Source of the DNA: Pseudomonadota bacterium
GTDB taxonomy: Bacteria > Pseudomonadota > Alphaproteobacteria > GCA-2731375
Direction of reading: 5' to 3'
NCBI GenBank assembly: GCA_027623205.1
Contig: JAQBYC010000044.1
Coordinates: forward strand, 1 to 34,427
DNA: 34,427 nucleotides
Of this stretch, positions 24,335-33,032 are shown piece by piece. Made by a program: the position numbers and the translations under genes. Numbering within the stretch: position 1 is the stretch's first letter; the number at the start of each line of letters is the position of its first letter. Under the pieces are notes generated by a model, which was not told the DNA's origin, searched no databases, and saw only the letters and a program-made list of their open reading frames with translations.

Positions 24335-25526
24335 AGGCCAGTGCCCCGGCCCAGGCGGCGATCTGGCGCGCGCCCTCCGCCGCGCCATCGGTGCGCACAC
24401 CCGCGGTCCCGCCCATGGCGCCGGCCGCCACCGGCGCCCCCTTCAGGGCCCGGTCGATAGCGGTGGAGATCGCGGCCGGTGATAAATCCGTCTCGTCGAT
24501 CACCGTCAGGACGCCGCGTTGCGCCAGCAATTCCGCCCGCAGTGTCTGTTCCGTCTCCAGCCCACCGGCGTAAGGCACGACAATGCCCCGGCAGCCGGCG
24601 TGCATGCATTCCATCAAGGTGTTGTAGCCACCCTGGCTGATGGACAGCACACAGTTCATCAGCAAGGAAGGGAAATCGCCCCGGGCGCGCTCGACCACGA
24701 TACCGCCCTCGCCACCGAATTCCGCCGCCAAGTCGATCAGCGCCTGAAAATCGTCCTCGGGGACCTTGACCCCGACCAGTATCCGCCAGCGCCGGTCGGC
24801 CAGGGCGCTTCCGGCCCGGGCGCGGATGGCCGCCCGCAACAGGGTATCGCCCACGGCCCCGCCGCCCGCCGAGACCAGCACCTCATCCCAGCCGGGGCTG
24901 CCGGGGCCGCCCCGCCGGCCCGTCCGGTCCACGACATATCCCGTGTAATGCAATTTGCCGGCAATCTCCGCCGCATGGGGGAAGGTGGTATCGAATGGGA
25001 TCAAATCCGGGTCGCCGTGGACCAGCACATGATCGAAATAATGCCGCACCCGATCCAGCATTTCCATCAGGCGCTCGGGCTTCGGCGGCGCCACCAGAAT
25101 ATCCCGGACCGAGGAGACGATGACCGGACGCCGTGGGCTGGCCAGGGCCGCGTCCAACAAGGGCAGCAATTCGAACTGCATCTGGCGCCGCCCAAAAGGA
25201 TACAATTCCAACATGATGACATGGGGCTGGTGCCTATGCCAGGCATCTAGCAGGGCGTTGCGCCGCCGGTCCCGCCAGGCGTCATCAATGGGCTGGTCAT
25301 GGTCATCCACCAGCTTCTTGAAATACAGATCGACAGCCCGCACCGGGGGCAACTGCACCAGTTCGGCGCCGCCCAGATCCAGATTTGGAATGCCATGCCC
25401 GCCCGAGACATAGGTGACCGACAGGCCCGCCTCCTGCATGGCCCGGGTCAGCGTGGCGCCCCGGCGTTGATGGCCGATGCCCAGCAGATGCTGGACATAG
25501 AACAGGACGCGCTTGCCATCATTCAT
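24330..25526 (-). CDS. MurG-like (GT28 C-terminal type) glycosyltransferase
   Basis: GT-B fold transferase. The N-terminal VLFYVQHLLGIGHQRRGATL with GIGH is the acceptor-side glycine loop, and the C-terminal SQGGYNTLMECMHAGCRGIVVPYAGG resembles the MurG/UDP-glycosyltransferase donor-binding region. A GLETEQTLRAELLAQRGVL segment follows, where the family reads E-x-x-Q-x-x-(N/R). Donor and acceptor are unknown. ATG 25526 is chosen over the longer frame because it overlaps the phosphatase stop (ATGA) and starts right at the conserved region. Length is 398 aa. It resembles in layout the first gene of this cluster (28695-29963), suggesting paralogues. Confidence 0.82.
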   Translation of the reverse strand: MNDGKRVLFYVQHLLGIGHQRRGATLTRAMQEAGLSVTYVSGGHGIPNLDLGGAELVQLPPVRAVDLYFKKLVDDHDQPIDDAWRDRRRNALLDAWHRHQPHVIMLELYPFGRRQMQFELLPLLDAALASPRRPVIVSSVRDILVAPPKPERLMEMLDRVRHYFDHVLVHGDPDLIPFDTTFPHAAEIAGKLHYTGYVVDRTGRRGGPGSPGWDEVLVSAGGGAVGDTLLRAAIRARAGSALADRRWRILVGVKVPEDDFQALIDLAAEFGGEGGIVVERARGDFPSLLMNCVLSISQGGYNTLMECMHAGCRGIVVPYAGGLETEQTLRAELLAQRGVLTVIDETDLSPAAISTAIDRALKGAPVAAGAMGGTAGVRTDGAAEGARQIAAWAGALAW

Positions 25527-26191
25527 GGGGCGGCCGCCTGATCCACCGGCGCATGACGTGACCGCAAGGGAACATTCATGCGCCATGGCCGTACGGCGCC
25601 CGCGCCATCCACGTTGAACAAATGGGCGCGGTCCCACAGCAGCTTTACCGGCGGCCGGCCCAGCATGTTCCAGTCATAGGCGGCAGCGAAAATCGCCCGA
25701 ATGACCGATTTGTGCGCCACCGCGATATGCCGGCCGCCGGCCTGGCCCAGTTCCGCCAGGAAGGGCCGCAGCCGTTCCTGCACCATGCGCGGACTTTCCC
25801 CGCCCGGGGGCAGAAAATCCAGACCGCGGTGTTCATTCTCCACCATGCCGGCAGCGGGGTCGGCGCGCAGTTCTTCCAGGCTGCGGCCTTCGTAGGCGCC
25901 AAAATCCATTTCGATCAGGCGTGCTTCGATGTGTAACGCGTTGGCGCCTAGTTCACCAGCATCGTCCATGCCTCCGGCCATGTCGCCGGACCCACTTAAT
26001 ATGGCCGCTGTCTGCCGTGCCCGGATTAAGGGGCTGACATGCCAGGTGGCGCCGTCCAGTTCCTCTGGTGGATGCAAACCGGCCAGGGCCAGCCGGCCTG
26101 CTTCGGTCAGGGCGATATCGGCACGCCCGGTCATCCGGCCGTCGCTGTTCCAGGCAGTGCGGCCATGGCGGATCAGGCCCAGCAAGCTCAT
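25523..26191 (-). CDS. Histidine phosphatase family protein
   Basis: Phosphoglycerate mutase-like phosphatase: LIRHGRTAWN near residue 6 has the phospho-accepting His, with an Arg in SPLIRARQTA, catalytic Glu region EMDFGAYEGRSLEEL and second His in IAVAHKSVIRAI. Length 222 aa matches CobC/GpmB-like enzymes. In this setting it may remove phosphate from a sugar phosphate or glycolipid intermediate, but this is inferred from neighbours only. Both ends overlap adjacent glycosyltransferase genes by 4 bases. Confidence 0.88.
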   Translation of the reverse strand: MSLLGLIRHGRTAWNSDGRMTGRADIALTEAGRLALAGLHPPEELDGATWHVSPLIRARQTAAILSGSGDMAGGMDDAGELGANALHIEARLIEMDFGAYEGRSLEELRADPAAGMVENEHRGLDFLPPGGESPRMVQERLRPFLAELGQAGGRHIAVAHKSVIRAIFAAAYDWNMLGRPPVKLLWDRAHLFNVDGAGAVRPWRMNVPLRSRHAPVDQAAAP

Positions 26192-27345
26192 GGCATTATC
26201 TCTCCCAGGACATTGGCGATACTCTGCGCCGCTGCCGCTACCGTGCGTTCCCCGCGTACGAATGCGAGGGCGCCATCGGATAGCGTCTGCCGCAGGACGG
26301 GGTCATCCAGCAATCGCCGCGTGGCGGCGGCAAAAGCGGCGTCGTCTCCCGGCGCGGTCAACAGGCCGGTCTCTTCATGGCGCACCACATCCGGCACCCC
26401 CCGTTCATTGCCGGCGACGACCGGCAGGCCCATCGCCTGCGCCTCCAAATAGGCCATGCCGTAGGCCTCGCCCACGCCGGGCCACAGGTAAAGATCACAG
26501 GCCGCGTACAGTTCAGGTAATTGTACCTGGGGCAAGGCGCCGGTCAGGACCAAAGCGCCATGGCGATTGCGAGCCACGGGCGCCAGGGCGGCGGTGACCT
26601 GATGCCGGGCCGGGCCGTCGCCGACCACCAATAATTGCCAATCACCGCCACCCAGATGCGCCAGGGCAGCGCCCAGCCGTTGATAGGATAGCAGCTTGTC
26701 GCCCGGCCGCATCATGGCCACCGCCAACAACCAGCGCCGTTCCGGGTCCAGCCCGAAACGCCGCGCCAATTCGGTCCGGCCGGTCTGCGCCGTCCGGGCC
26801 CGGACAAACGGTTGCGGGTCGAGAAAGGGCGGCAGAAAGAACAATCGATGTCCGGCGGGCACCAGGGGGCGGACACAGGCCATATCCAACCGGGTCATAC
26901 AGAATACGCAATCCGCCGCCGCGATGGCACGGGCCGCGGCGCAATGGCCTATATCCCACGGCCCGCCGGCTCGTTTCGGCGCGAACGAGGCCTCGGCTAC
27001 CAGATAGGGAATTTCCAGGGCCGCCGCCACCTTTGGGCCAATCCAGTCCGGCGCCTTGTGGTACAGGTGATAGGTGAACCAGGCGGTTGGCCGGGCGGCG
27101 TCCGTCAGGGCGCGGTATTGGCCAATCAATCTATCCGCCACGGCATCGCCTTCGCTCTGCAGCGCCTTTTGCCGTACCTCATCCCCCTGTCCGTCATAGG
27201 ATCGAAAATCCGACGCCAGTTCCACCTTGGCGCCGGTCGTTTCGAGGGCCTGGATCAACAAACGCGCCATCTGCCGATCTCCTGACGGCGTCGGGTGGGT
27301 CGGCGCCTTCAATGGTGCATAAAAGGCGACGCGCCGGGTCGCCAT
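26188..27345 (-). CDS. GT4-family glycosyltransferase
   Basis: 385-aa retaining GT-B transferase. The N-terminus AFYAPLKAPTHPTPSGDRQM is the acceptor-domain start. The donor-domain features are RWLLAVAMMRPGDKLLSYQR, WQLLVVGDGPAR and the EX7E-type segment GEAYGMAYLEAQAMGLPVV. Sugar and acceptor cannot be assigned. ATG 27345 is chosen because it shares one base with the upstream stop (TGATG) and places the conserved region at the start; a longer frame to 27435 lies within the upstream gene. Confidence 0.87.
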   Translation of the reverse strand: MATRRVAFYAPLKAPTHPTPSGDRQMARLLIQALETTGAKVELASDFRSYDGQGDEVRQKALQSEGDAVADRLIGQYRALTDAARPTAWFTYHLYHKAPDWIGPKVAAALEIPYLVAEASFAPKRAGGPWDIGHCAAARAIAAADCVFCMTRLDMACVRPLVPAGHRLFFLPPFLDPQPFVRARTAQTGRTELARRFGLDPERRWLLAVAMMRPGDKLLSYQRLGAALAHLGGGDWQLLVVGDGPARHQVTAALAPVARNRHGALVLTGALPQVQLPELYAACDLYLWPGVGEAYGMAYLEAQAMGLPVVAGNERGVPDVVRHEETGLLTAPGDDAAFAAATRRLLDDPVLRQTLSDGALAFVRGERTVAAAAQSIANVLGEIMP

Positions 27346-28658
27346 CAGGCTTTCCCGACGTTGCCGTCGGGACCGGTATCGGCGTCGGCAGCCATCTCGG
27401 GCAGGGCAAATTTGCGGGCCAGCCGTCTGATCCAAAAATTGTGGGAAAACTGGCTCCTGACCCGTTCCTGACCAGCCTGGCCCAATTGCCGGCGCCGGGC
27501 CGGTTCCGCGATCAGACCGGCCAGGGCCCGGCTCAGTTCCGCCCGATCGCGGCTTTCGACCAGGATTCCTGTCTCCCCATGGGTGATCAGCTCTGGGATC
27601 GCCGATACCCTGGTCGCGATACAGGTCAGACCCTGGCTTTGCGCTTCCATCAAGACATTGGGCAGGCCGTCCCGGTCGCCATCGCCCGCGATCCGGCTGG
27701 CAAGGACAAAAATGTCGGCGTCCCGATAGGCCGCCAGGACCGCCTCCAGCGGCTGCGCGCCGCGCCAGGTAATCCGGTCCGCGATACCCGCCTGTTTGGC
27801 CTGCTGTTGCAGTTTGTCCGACAGATTGCCGCCGCCGATATGAACCAGACGCCAGTGCAGCGATGGCGGCAGGGCCGCCAGGGCGGCGATCAGATCGTCA
27901 TAGCCTTTCTTGCCGACAGCCCGGCCGACCGAGAGGATCCGCACCGGGTCGGTTTCATTCCGGCCGTCACGATCGGCGCAGGCTTTGGCCGGCGGCGCGA
28001 ATTGGGCCAGATCGATACCATGATAAATAAGCTCCACCGTGCCCTGGGCATTGTTTTGTCCATTATTCTTGGGCGCCAATGCCGCCAGATGATCATGGGC
28101 GGCCTGACTGCAGGTTACCAGCCAGTCCAGATCAGCCAGTTTTTCCCGCTTCTCCCAGTCGGGGATGGTCCAGATATCCTTGGCATGGGCTGAGCTACTC
28201 CACCGGCGGGCCGTCAGGTGGGCCGTGTAGCGGGCAACAGAGGCGGGGGTGTGCAGGAAATGGGCATGCAGATGACGGACCTCGTCACTCAATTCCGCCG
28301 CCAATACCAAGGCCTGGCCAAATCGGCGGATGCGATTAGGGCTGCGGTCGCGCCGCAGATCCCGCAGCCACAGGCGCCGCGCGGCGCGATAGCCAGGCCA
28401 TTGCCGCACCAGCTTCCAGGCACGCCAAAGCCGCAGCGGTTCCTGGTACAGGTATTCCGGCAGGTAATTGACCGATGCGTTGATGCGCCGGTGCACCGGA
28501 TGCACGGCCCGCTCAGTCGGGTGCCGCAGCGAGATGATGCGAATGTCCAGGCCTCGCTGTTCCAACGCTTCAATCTCTTGCGCGATGAAGGTTTCCGTTA
28601 AGCGGGGATAGCCCTTCAAAATAAAGGCAACCGGTTTCACTGCTGTATAGGGCCCCAT
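27345..28658 (-). CDS. GT4-family glycosyltransferase, exopolysaccharide (WcaL/AmsK-like) type
   Basis: Begins with VAFILKGYPRLTETFIAQEI, a hallmark of colanic-acid/amylovoran type GT4 enzymes that extend polysaccharide repeat units. HLHAHFLHTPASVA and SSSAHAKDIW (acceptor domain) and SVGRAVGKKGYDDL and GDGDRDGLPNVLMEAQSQGL (donor domain, EX7E-like) are visible. Length is 437 aa. ATG 28658 is chosen; the frame also has a TTG at 28679. Neither has a strong ribosome site. The gene starts 36 bases after the preceding one. Confidence 0.87.
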   Translation of the reverse strand: MGPYTAVKPVAFILKGYPRLTETFIAQEIEALEQRGLDIRIISLRHPTERAVHPVHRRINASVNYLPEYLYQEPLRLWRAWKLVRQWPGYRAARRLWLRDLRRDRSPNRIRRFGQALVLAAELSDEVRHLHAHFLHTPASVARYTAHLTARRWSSSAHAKDIWTIPDWEKREKLADLDWLVTCSQAAHDHLAALAPKNNGQNNAQGTVELIYHGIDLAQFAPPAKACADRDGRNETDPVRILSVGRAVGKKGYDDLIAALAALPPSLHWRLVHIGGGNLSDKLQQQAKQAGIADRITWRGAQPLEAVLAAYRDADIFVLASRIAGDGDRDGLPNVLMEAQSQGLTCIATRVSAIPELITHGETGILVESRDRAELSRALAGLIAEPARRRQLGQAGQERVRSQFSHNFWIRRLARKFALPEMAADADTGPDGNVGKA

Positions 28659-28694
28659 GGTCAAGGTCACGCCGTCCAATTCTGATAGAGGGCG

Positions 28695-29963
28695 TCAATC
28701 TCCCAATGATACCTTGGCCCGTTTGTCCACCGCGACCTGTTTCGCCGCCGCATCCGGCGCCATGTCCGGCTCGGACAGCCACGGCGCCACCAGGCGGTTG
28801 ACGTTGTCCAGGCCTTCCAGCAAGCCAGGCACGATGATATCCCGGGGCTTGTTTTGATAGGGCAACTCTTGCAGCGCCTTGCCCATGACCGCCGCGTCCC
28901 GTTCGCCATCGTCTTCCAGCATGCGAACCAGCCCCAGTTCCTGCGCCCGGCTGGCGCGGATAAATTGCTCCATCCGGGGCCGGGTGCGCGGGATGATCAG
29001 GGCCGGCTTGTTGAAGCTGAGGATTTCGCAGAATGTGTTGTAGCCACCCATGGCCACGACACCGACGGCATTGTCTTCCAATTCCTCCAACTTCGCGTCG
29101 AAGGTGATGGCCTGCACCCGGTCCAATCGGTTCGCCCGGTCGATGAATTCCGCCTGGGCTTCGGGTTGCATGAACGGACCCAGGACAATCAGCGCCGGAT
29201 ACAGCGTGCGGCTGTCGGTTTCGTAGGCGCGCAGCACCCAATCGACCAGTTCCTCGCCATCGCCACCGCCCCCGGTGGTCACCAGTAAATAGGGTTCGGA
29301 GACGATTTCCGGCAGCGGCCGGGTCGAAGGCTCGGTCGGCGCGCGCCGCTGCAGATAGCCGGTATAAACCATCCGCTCGCGCACCCGACACGGCACCGGC
29401 AGACCCTCCAGGGGATCGCAAATCTGCGGCAGACCGTAAACCCAGATTTCATCATACAGATCGCGCAGCGCGGGCATGGCGTTTTTGCGCCGCCATTCGG
29501 GCGCCAGCATCAGCGGGTCATCCATGATATCGCGCAGGCCCAACACCAGCCGGGTGCCCCGCGCTTTCAACATGCGCAGGGTCTCTTCGATCTCGCCGCG
29601 CAGGCCCAGGGGCTCCTTGTCCACGATCACCAAGTCGGGGGCGAAGATATCCGCCGTATGTTTGATGATCGCCGCCCGCATATGAATGGTTTGCTCGAAA
29701 TCGATGCCCAGGTTCAACGATGTGTATTCGCCGTTGCGCAGTTTGATCACGCCGGGAATACGCACGAAATCAACGCGGGAGCGAAAATCGAAACTGCCGA
29801 TGATCGGCGAGCCGGACAGAATGAGCACCGACAGATCGGGGTATTGGCGCACCAGGGAATGGGCGATGGTGCTGCACCGCCGCAAATGACCCAAACCCAT
29901 GGTATCGTGGCTATAGATTAGAACACGAAAGCCCCGCATACCTTCCAGCGTGCCTTGAGGCAT
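28695..29963 (-). CDS. MurG-like glycosyltransferase, first gene of the glycan/importer string
   Basis: 422 aa, GT-B fold. FRVLIYSHDTMGLGHLRRCS (residues 12-31) has the glycine-His loop at the acceptor side. YLLVTTGGGGDGEELVDWVL and VVAMGGYNTFCEILSFNKPALIIP are donor-side motifs resembling MurG and the 24330 gene. The acceptor is unknown. GGGAGAG lies about nine bases before ATG 29963. It is divergent from the 902-aa ABC protein gene, so a shared regulatory region of 253 bases separates the two transcription units. Confidence 0.83.
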   Translation of the reverse strand: MPQGTLEGMRGFRVLIYSHDTMGLGHLRRCSTIAHSLVRQYPDLSVLILSGSPIIGSFDFRSRVDFVRIPGVIKLRNGEYTSLNLGIDFEQTIHMRAAIIKHTADIFAPDLVIVDKEPLGLRGEIEETLRMLKARGTRLVLGLRDIMDDPLMLAPEWRRKNAMPALRDLYDEIWVYGLPQICDPLEGLPVPCRVRERMVYTGYLQRRAPTEPSTRPLPEIVSEPYLLVTTGGGGDGEELVDWVLRAYETDSRTLYPALIVLGPFMQPEAQAEFIDRANRLDRVQAITFDAKLEELEDNAVGVVAMGGYNTFCEILSFNKPALIIPRTRPRMEQFIRASRAQELGLVRMLEDDGERDAAVMGKALQELPYQNKPRDIIVPGLLEGLDNVNRLVAPWLSEPDMAPDAAAKQVAVDKRAKVSLGD

Positions 29964-30216
29964 GCCACATCTCTCCCTTGAAGCGTCGCCGCGTCACGAA
30001 TTTTCGCGACTATCGCATGCTCTGACGGCGACAAAAAGCAGCTTATTGATTTATTGGGGATTTTGCCACAAGTCAGAATCCCACCGGTTTCGGGAACTGG
30101 CAATCATTTACCCCTGGGACACGGTGCGTTAATCTACCTTCGCCGATGATTCGAGAACAGCGTGATCTACCGCGTTATTTATCGTTTAGTCGTTTTGTGG
30201 GGAGCGGGCGCGGCGG
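29964..30216. promoter_or_regulatory. divergent intergenic region, glycan cluster / ABC protein
   Basis: This 253-base gap must hold the promoters for the minus-strand eleven-gene string and for the plus-strand ABC trio. It is AT-richer than the flanks (GCTTATTGATTTATTGG near 30050, TTATTTATCGTTTAG near 30175). GGGGAG precedes the ABC start. I see no convincing -35/-10 pair or CRP-type palindrome by eye. Confidence 0.4.
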
Positions 30217-32925
30217 ATGGAAAAGACTATTTTCGGTTATGTCTGGCGGTTTTCACGTCGCCAGCAAATCATCTTGACGCTGATGTCGGCGGCCTCCCTG
30301 CCGTTTCTATATCTGTTCTATGAAGTTCCGAAAACCATCATCAACCAGGCCATTCAGGGCCGTCACGTCGAATACCCGCTAAATCTTGCCGACAAACTGA
30401 CGGTTTCCGTACTTGGCGTTGACATCCCCCTGCTTGGACCCTTTGACCTGATCATCGGCCAGATTTCCTATCTGTATATTCTGTGTGGCGTGTTCCTGTT
30501 GCTGGTGGGCGTCAATCAAGGCTTCAAATACCTCATCAACGTCTATAAAGGTCTGACGGGCGAACGCATGTTGCGGCGCCTGCGCTTTGAACTTTATGCC
30601 CGGGTCCTGCGCTTTCCCTTGCCGACCTTCCGCAAAATGAGCCAGGGCGAAATAATTCCCATGATCACGGCCGAGGTGGAACCGCTGGGCGGCTTCATTG
30701 GTGATGCCTATTCCCTGCCGGCCTTTCAGGGCGGCTATCTGGTGACCATTCTGACTTTTTTGTTCTTGCAGGATTGGCGCATGGCGGCGGCGGCGGTGTC
30801 GCTCTATCCCCTGCAACTGTGGTTGATCCCCAAATTGCAGCGCAAGGTGAACCAGCTGGGCAAGGAGCGCGTCAGGCGGGTGCGCCGGTTGTCGGATAAA
30901 ATAGGCGAGACCGTGCAGGGCGTGCAGGAGGTGCATGCGCACGATACCGCCGGCTTCGTATTGACGGATTTTTCCAACCAGTTGTTCTGGATCTATGGGG
31001 TGCGCGAGCGGATCTATCGCCAGAAATTCGTTATCAAGTTTCTCAACAACTCCATTCAACAGCTGGGCCCATTCTGTTTCTACTCGATCGGCGGCTATTT
31101 TGTCATCAACGGCGCGCTGGAAATCGGCACCCTGGTGGCCGCGATTGCCGCCCACAAGGATCTGGCCGCGCCCTGGAAGGATCTGTTGGCGTACTATCAG
31201 ATGCAGGCGGACGCCACGATCAAGTATGACACGGTGGTTAGCCAGTTCGGCCCCGCCGGCATGCGCGGGCCGGACTATCAATTGACCGAGCCTGCCGATC
31301 TGGGCCCCCTGACGGGTGAATTGACGGCCAGCAACCTGACCTTGATCAATGATCAGGAGGTGCCGGTGGTTGATGGCGTTTCCTTGCGCCTGCCGCTTGA
31401 CAGGCGCTACGCCATCGTCGGCGCGGGGGGCAGCGGCAAGGATGAAATGACCCTGCTGCTGGCCCGTTTGCTGGATCCCAGCAATGGCAACATCAATCTG
31501 GGCGGCGGCGATGCCGCATTGCTGCCGGAGGCAGTGACGGGCCGGCGTATCGCGCATGTGGGCGCGGCCGCATTTGTCTTTGCCGGCACCATCGCCGACA
31601 ACTTGTTTCTCGGGTTGAAGCATCGGCCCCTGCGATCGGCCGAATATGACGGCGCCGCGGCCAAACATCGCGCCGTCTATGTCGACGAGGCCCGGCGCTC
31701 CGGCAATATTGATCACGATCCCGATGCCGACTGGATTGATTACGCCGCCGCCGGGGTGGAGGACCCTATCGCGCTGCGACAGGCGGGCCTGGCGGCGCTG
31801 ACGCGGATCGGCATGGGCGAAGAAATCTATCAGTTCGGTCTGCGCGGCATCATTGATCCCCACGCGCGGCCCGATCTGGCGGCCGCAATTCTGCGCGCCC
31901 GTGCGGGTTTGCGGCGGCATATGGCCGCCGACCCGGCCCTGCTGGTGCTGGTCGAAGGTTTCGACGTGGCCGCCTACAACCTGAATGCATCCGTGGGCGA
32001 GAACCTGATGTTTGGCAATCCGGTTGGCGATGCCTTCGATGTCGAGCATCTGGCCGAGCATCCGTATGTCCTGGATGTGCTGACACAGGTTGGCCTGACG
32101 GAGCAATTCCTCTCGGTCGGTTATCAGGTGGCCTCGACGATGGTTGAATTGTTTGCCGATCTGCCGCCCGATCACGAGCTGTTCCAGCAATTCAGCTTCA
32201 TCTCGGCCGATGAACTGCCGGATATCCAGGCCCTGCTGCAACGCAGTGACCGGGCCAACCTGGCGGCCCTGCCTGACGAGTATCGGGCGCAGCTGATGTC
32301 GTTGCCGTTCAAGATAATCCCGGCCCGTCACCGCCTGGGGCTGGTGGATGTTCAACTGCAAAGCAAGATACTGGAAGGGCGCCGCTATTTCGCCGCCAAT
32401 CTGCCGGACGAGCTGCGCGACGCGGTGGAGTTCTTCGATATGGAAAAATACAATGCCTCGGCGAATATCCAGGACAATATCCTGTTCGGCAAGGTGGCTT
32501 ATGGCCAGGCCCATGCGGTTGATCGGACCGGCGCCTTGATTTCCGAAGTCATCAGGGAACTGGACCTGAACGAAGTCGTCTCCGAGGTTGGCTTGAACTT
32601 TGCGGTGGGCATTGCCGGGTCCCGCCTATCGGCCGCCCAGCGGCAAAAGCTGGCCTTGGGACGGGCGCTCGTGAAGCGCCCGGATGTTTTGATCTTGTCG
32701 GAAGCCACCACCTCCCTGGACTCGGCGACCCAGGCCCGGATAATGGCGTCCTTGTTGGCTGAATTCGAGGGCCGCTGTCTGATCTGGTCCGTACAGCGGG
32801 CCAGCATGGCGGTGGGTTTCGATGAAGTGCTGGTCATGCGCCAGGGCCGTTTGATGGATCGCGGCGCCTATGCGGAATTGAGCCAGAATAATGAGCATGT
32901 CAAAGAATTGTTGGCGTCCGAGTGA
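30217..32925 (+). CDS. ABC exporter-like protein with enlarged, degenerate nucleotide-binding domain
   Basis: 902 aa. Residues 1-330 form a type IV exporter membrane domain (PFLYLFYEVPKTIINQAIQG, YLYILCGVFLLLVGVNQG, GYLVTILTFLFLQDW, FCFYSIGGYFVINGALEIG). The nucleotide-binding domain starts about residue 370, with Walker A GAGGSGKD (402-409). Roughly 400 residues then separate it from the signature SRLSAAQRQKLALGRALV (about 800); about 100 is normal. Walker B reads DVLILSEATTSLD: Ser828 replaces the usual Asp while Glu829 remains. Gln860 (SVQRAS) replaces the H-loop His, and the first Q-loop position reads HVGAAAF without Gln. Three Q-loop-like copies occur: GTIADNLFLG (457), NASVGENLMFG (590) and NASANIQDNILFG (746). 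It may be regulatory or slow-cycling, perhaps exporting the glycan made next door. Confidence 0.85.
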   Translation: MEKTIFGYVWRFSRRQQIILTLMSAASLPFLYLFYEVPKTIINQAIQGRHVEYPLNLADKLTVSVLGVDIPLLGPFDLIIGQISYLYILCGVFLLLVGVNQGFKYLINVYKGLTGERMLRRLRFELYARVLRFPLPTFRKMSQGEIIPMITAEVEPLGGFIGDAYSLPAFQGGYLVTILTFLFLQDWRMAAAAVSLYPLQLWLIPKLQRKVNQLGKERVRRVRRLSDKIGETVQGVQEVHAHDTAGFVLTDFSNQLFWIYGVRERIYRQKFVIKFLNNSIQQLGPFCFYSIGGYFVINGALEIGTLVAAIAAHKDLAAPWKDLLAYYQMQADATIKYDTVVSQFGPAGMRGPDYQLTEPADLGPLTGELTASNLTLINDQEVPVVDGVSLRLPLDRRYAIVGAGGSGKDEMTLLLARLLDPSNGNINLGGGDAALLPEAVTGRRIAHVGAAAFVFAGTIADNLFLGLKHRPLRSAEYDGAAAKHRAVYVDEARRSGNIDHDPDADWIDYAAAGVEDPIALRQAGLAALTRIGMGEEIYQFGLRGIIDPHARPDLAAAILRARAGLRRHMAADPALLVLVEGFDVAAYNLNASVGENLMFGNPVGDAFDVEHLAEHPYVLDVLTQVGLTEQFLSVGYQVASTMVELFADLPPDHELFQQFSFISADELPDIQALLQRSDRANLAALPDEYRAQLMSLPFKIIPARHRLGLVDVQLQSKILEGRRYFAANLPDELRDAVEFFDMEKYNASANIQDNILFGKVAYGQAHAVDRTGALISEVIRELDLNEVVSEVGLNFAVGIAGSRLSAAQRQKLALGRALVKRPDVLILSEATTSLDSATQARIMASLLAEFEGRCLIWSVQRASMAVGFDEVLVMRQGRLMDRGAYAELSQNNEHVKELLASE

Positions 32926-32939
32926 GGCGCCTGGCCAAG

Positions 32940-32960
32940 AGAGCAATCTTCAATTGCTCT
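32940..32960. terminator. 8-bp stem-loop after the ABC gene
   Basis: AGAGCAAT and ATTGCTCT pair perfectly around CTTCA, 15 bases past the ABC stop. The right arm belongs to half repeat copy D. No clear T-tract follows, so it may only attenuate transcription into the downstream gene. Confidence 0.35.
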
Positions 32961-33004
32961 TCCCTATAAAGAATCGGCGCACGTTTTGATTAAATGTGCT
33001 CCAA
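32949..33004 (+). repeat. MITE-like intergenic repeat, half copy D
   Basis: Matches only the right half of copies A-C: TTCAATTGCTCT, then AAAGAATC and GCACGTTTTGATTAAATGTGCTCC. The left half with the GAGTCGC palindrome is absent. It lies between the ABC gene and the cNMP-binding gene. Confidence 0.65.
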
Positions 33005-33032
33005 TGTTTTGATTACTGGGCGGAGACCGGTC

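Noticed and set aside
27087-28193. 368-codon plus-strand frame opposite the GT4 genes
   Set aside because: Antisense to two clear glycosyltransferases and compositionally a shadow.
28570-29421. 283-codon minus-strand frame overlapping the first MurG-like gene
   Set aside because: Same strand, other frame of a well-supported gene; Gly/Ala/Arg-rich shadow without motifs.
30379-32514. 711-codon open frame antisense to the ABC protein
   Set aside because: It mirrors the codon bias of a GC-rich gene, has no recognisable domain or ribosome site, and the sense strand encodes clear ABC motifs.
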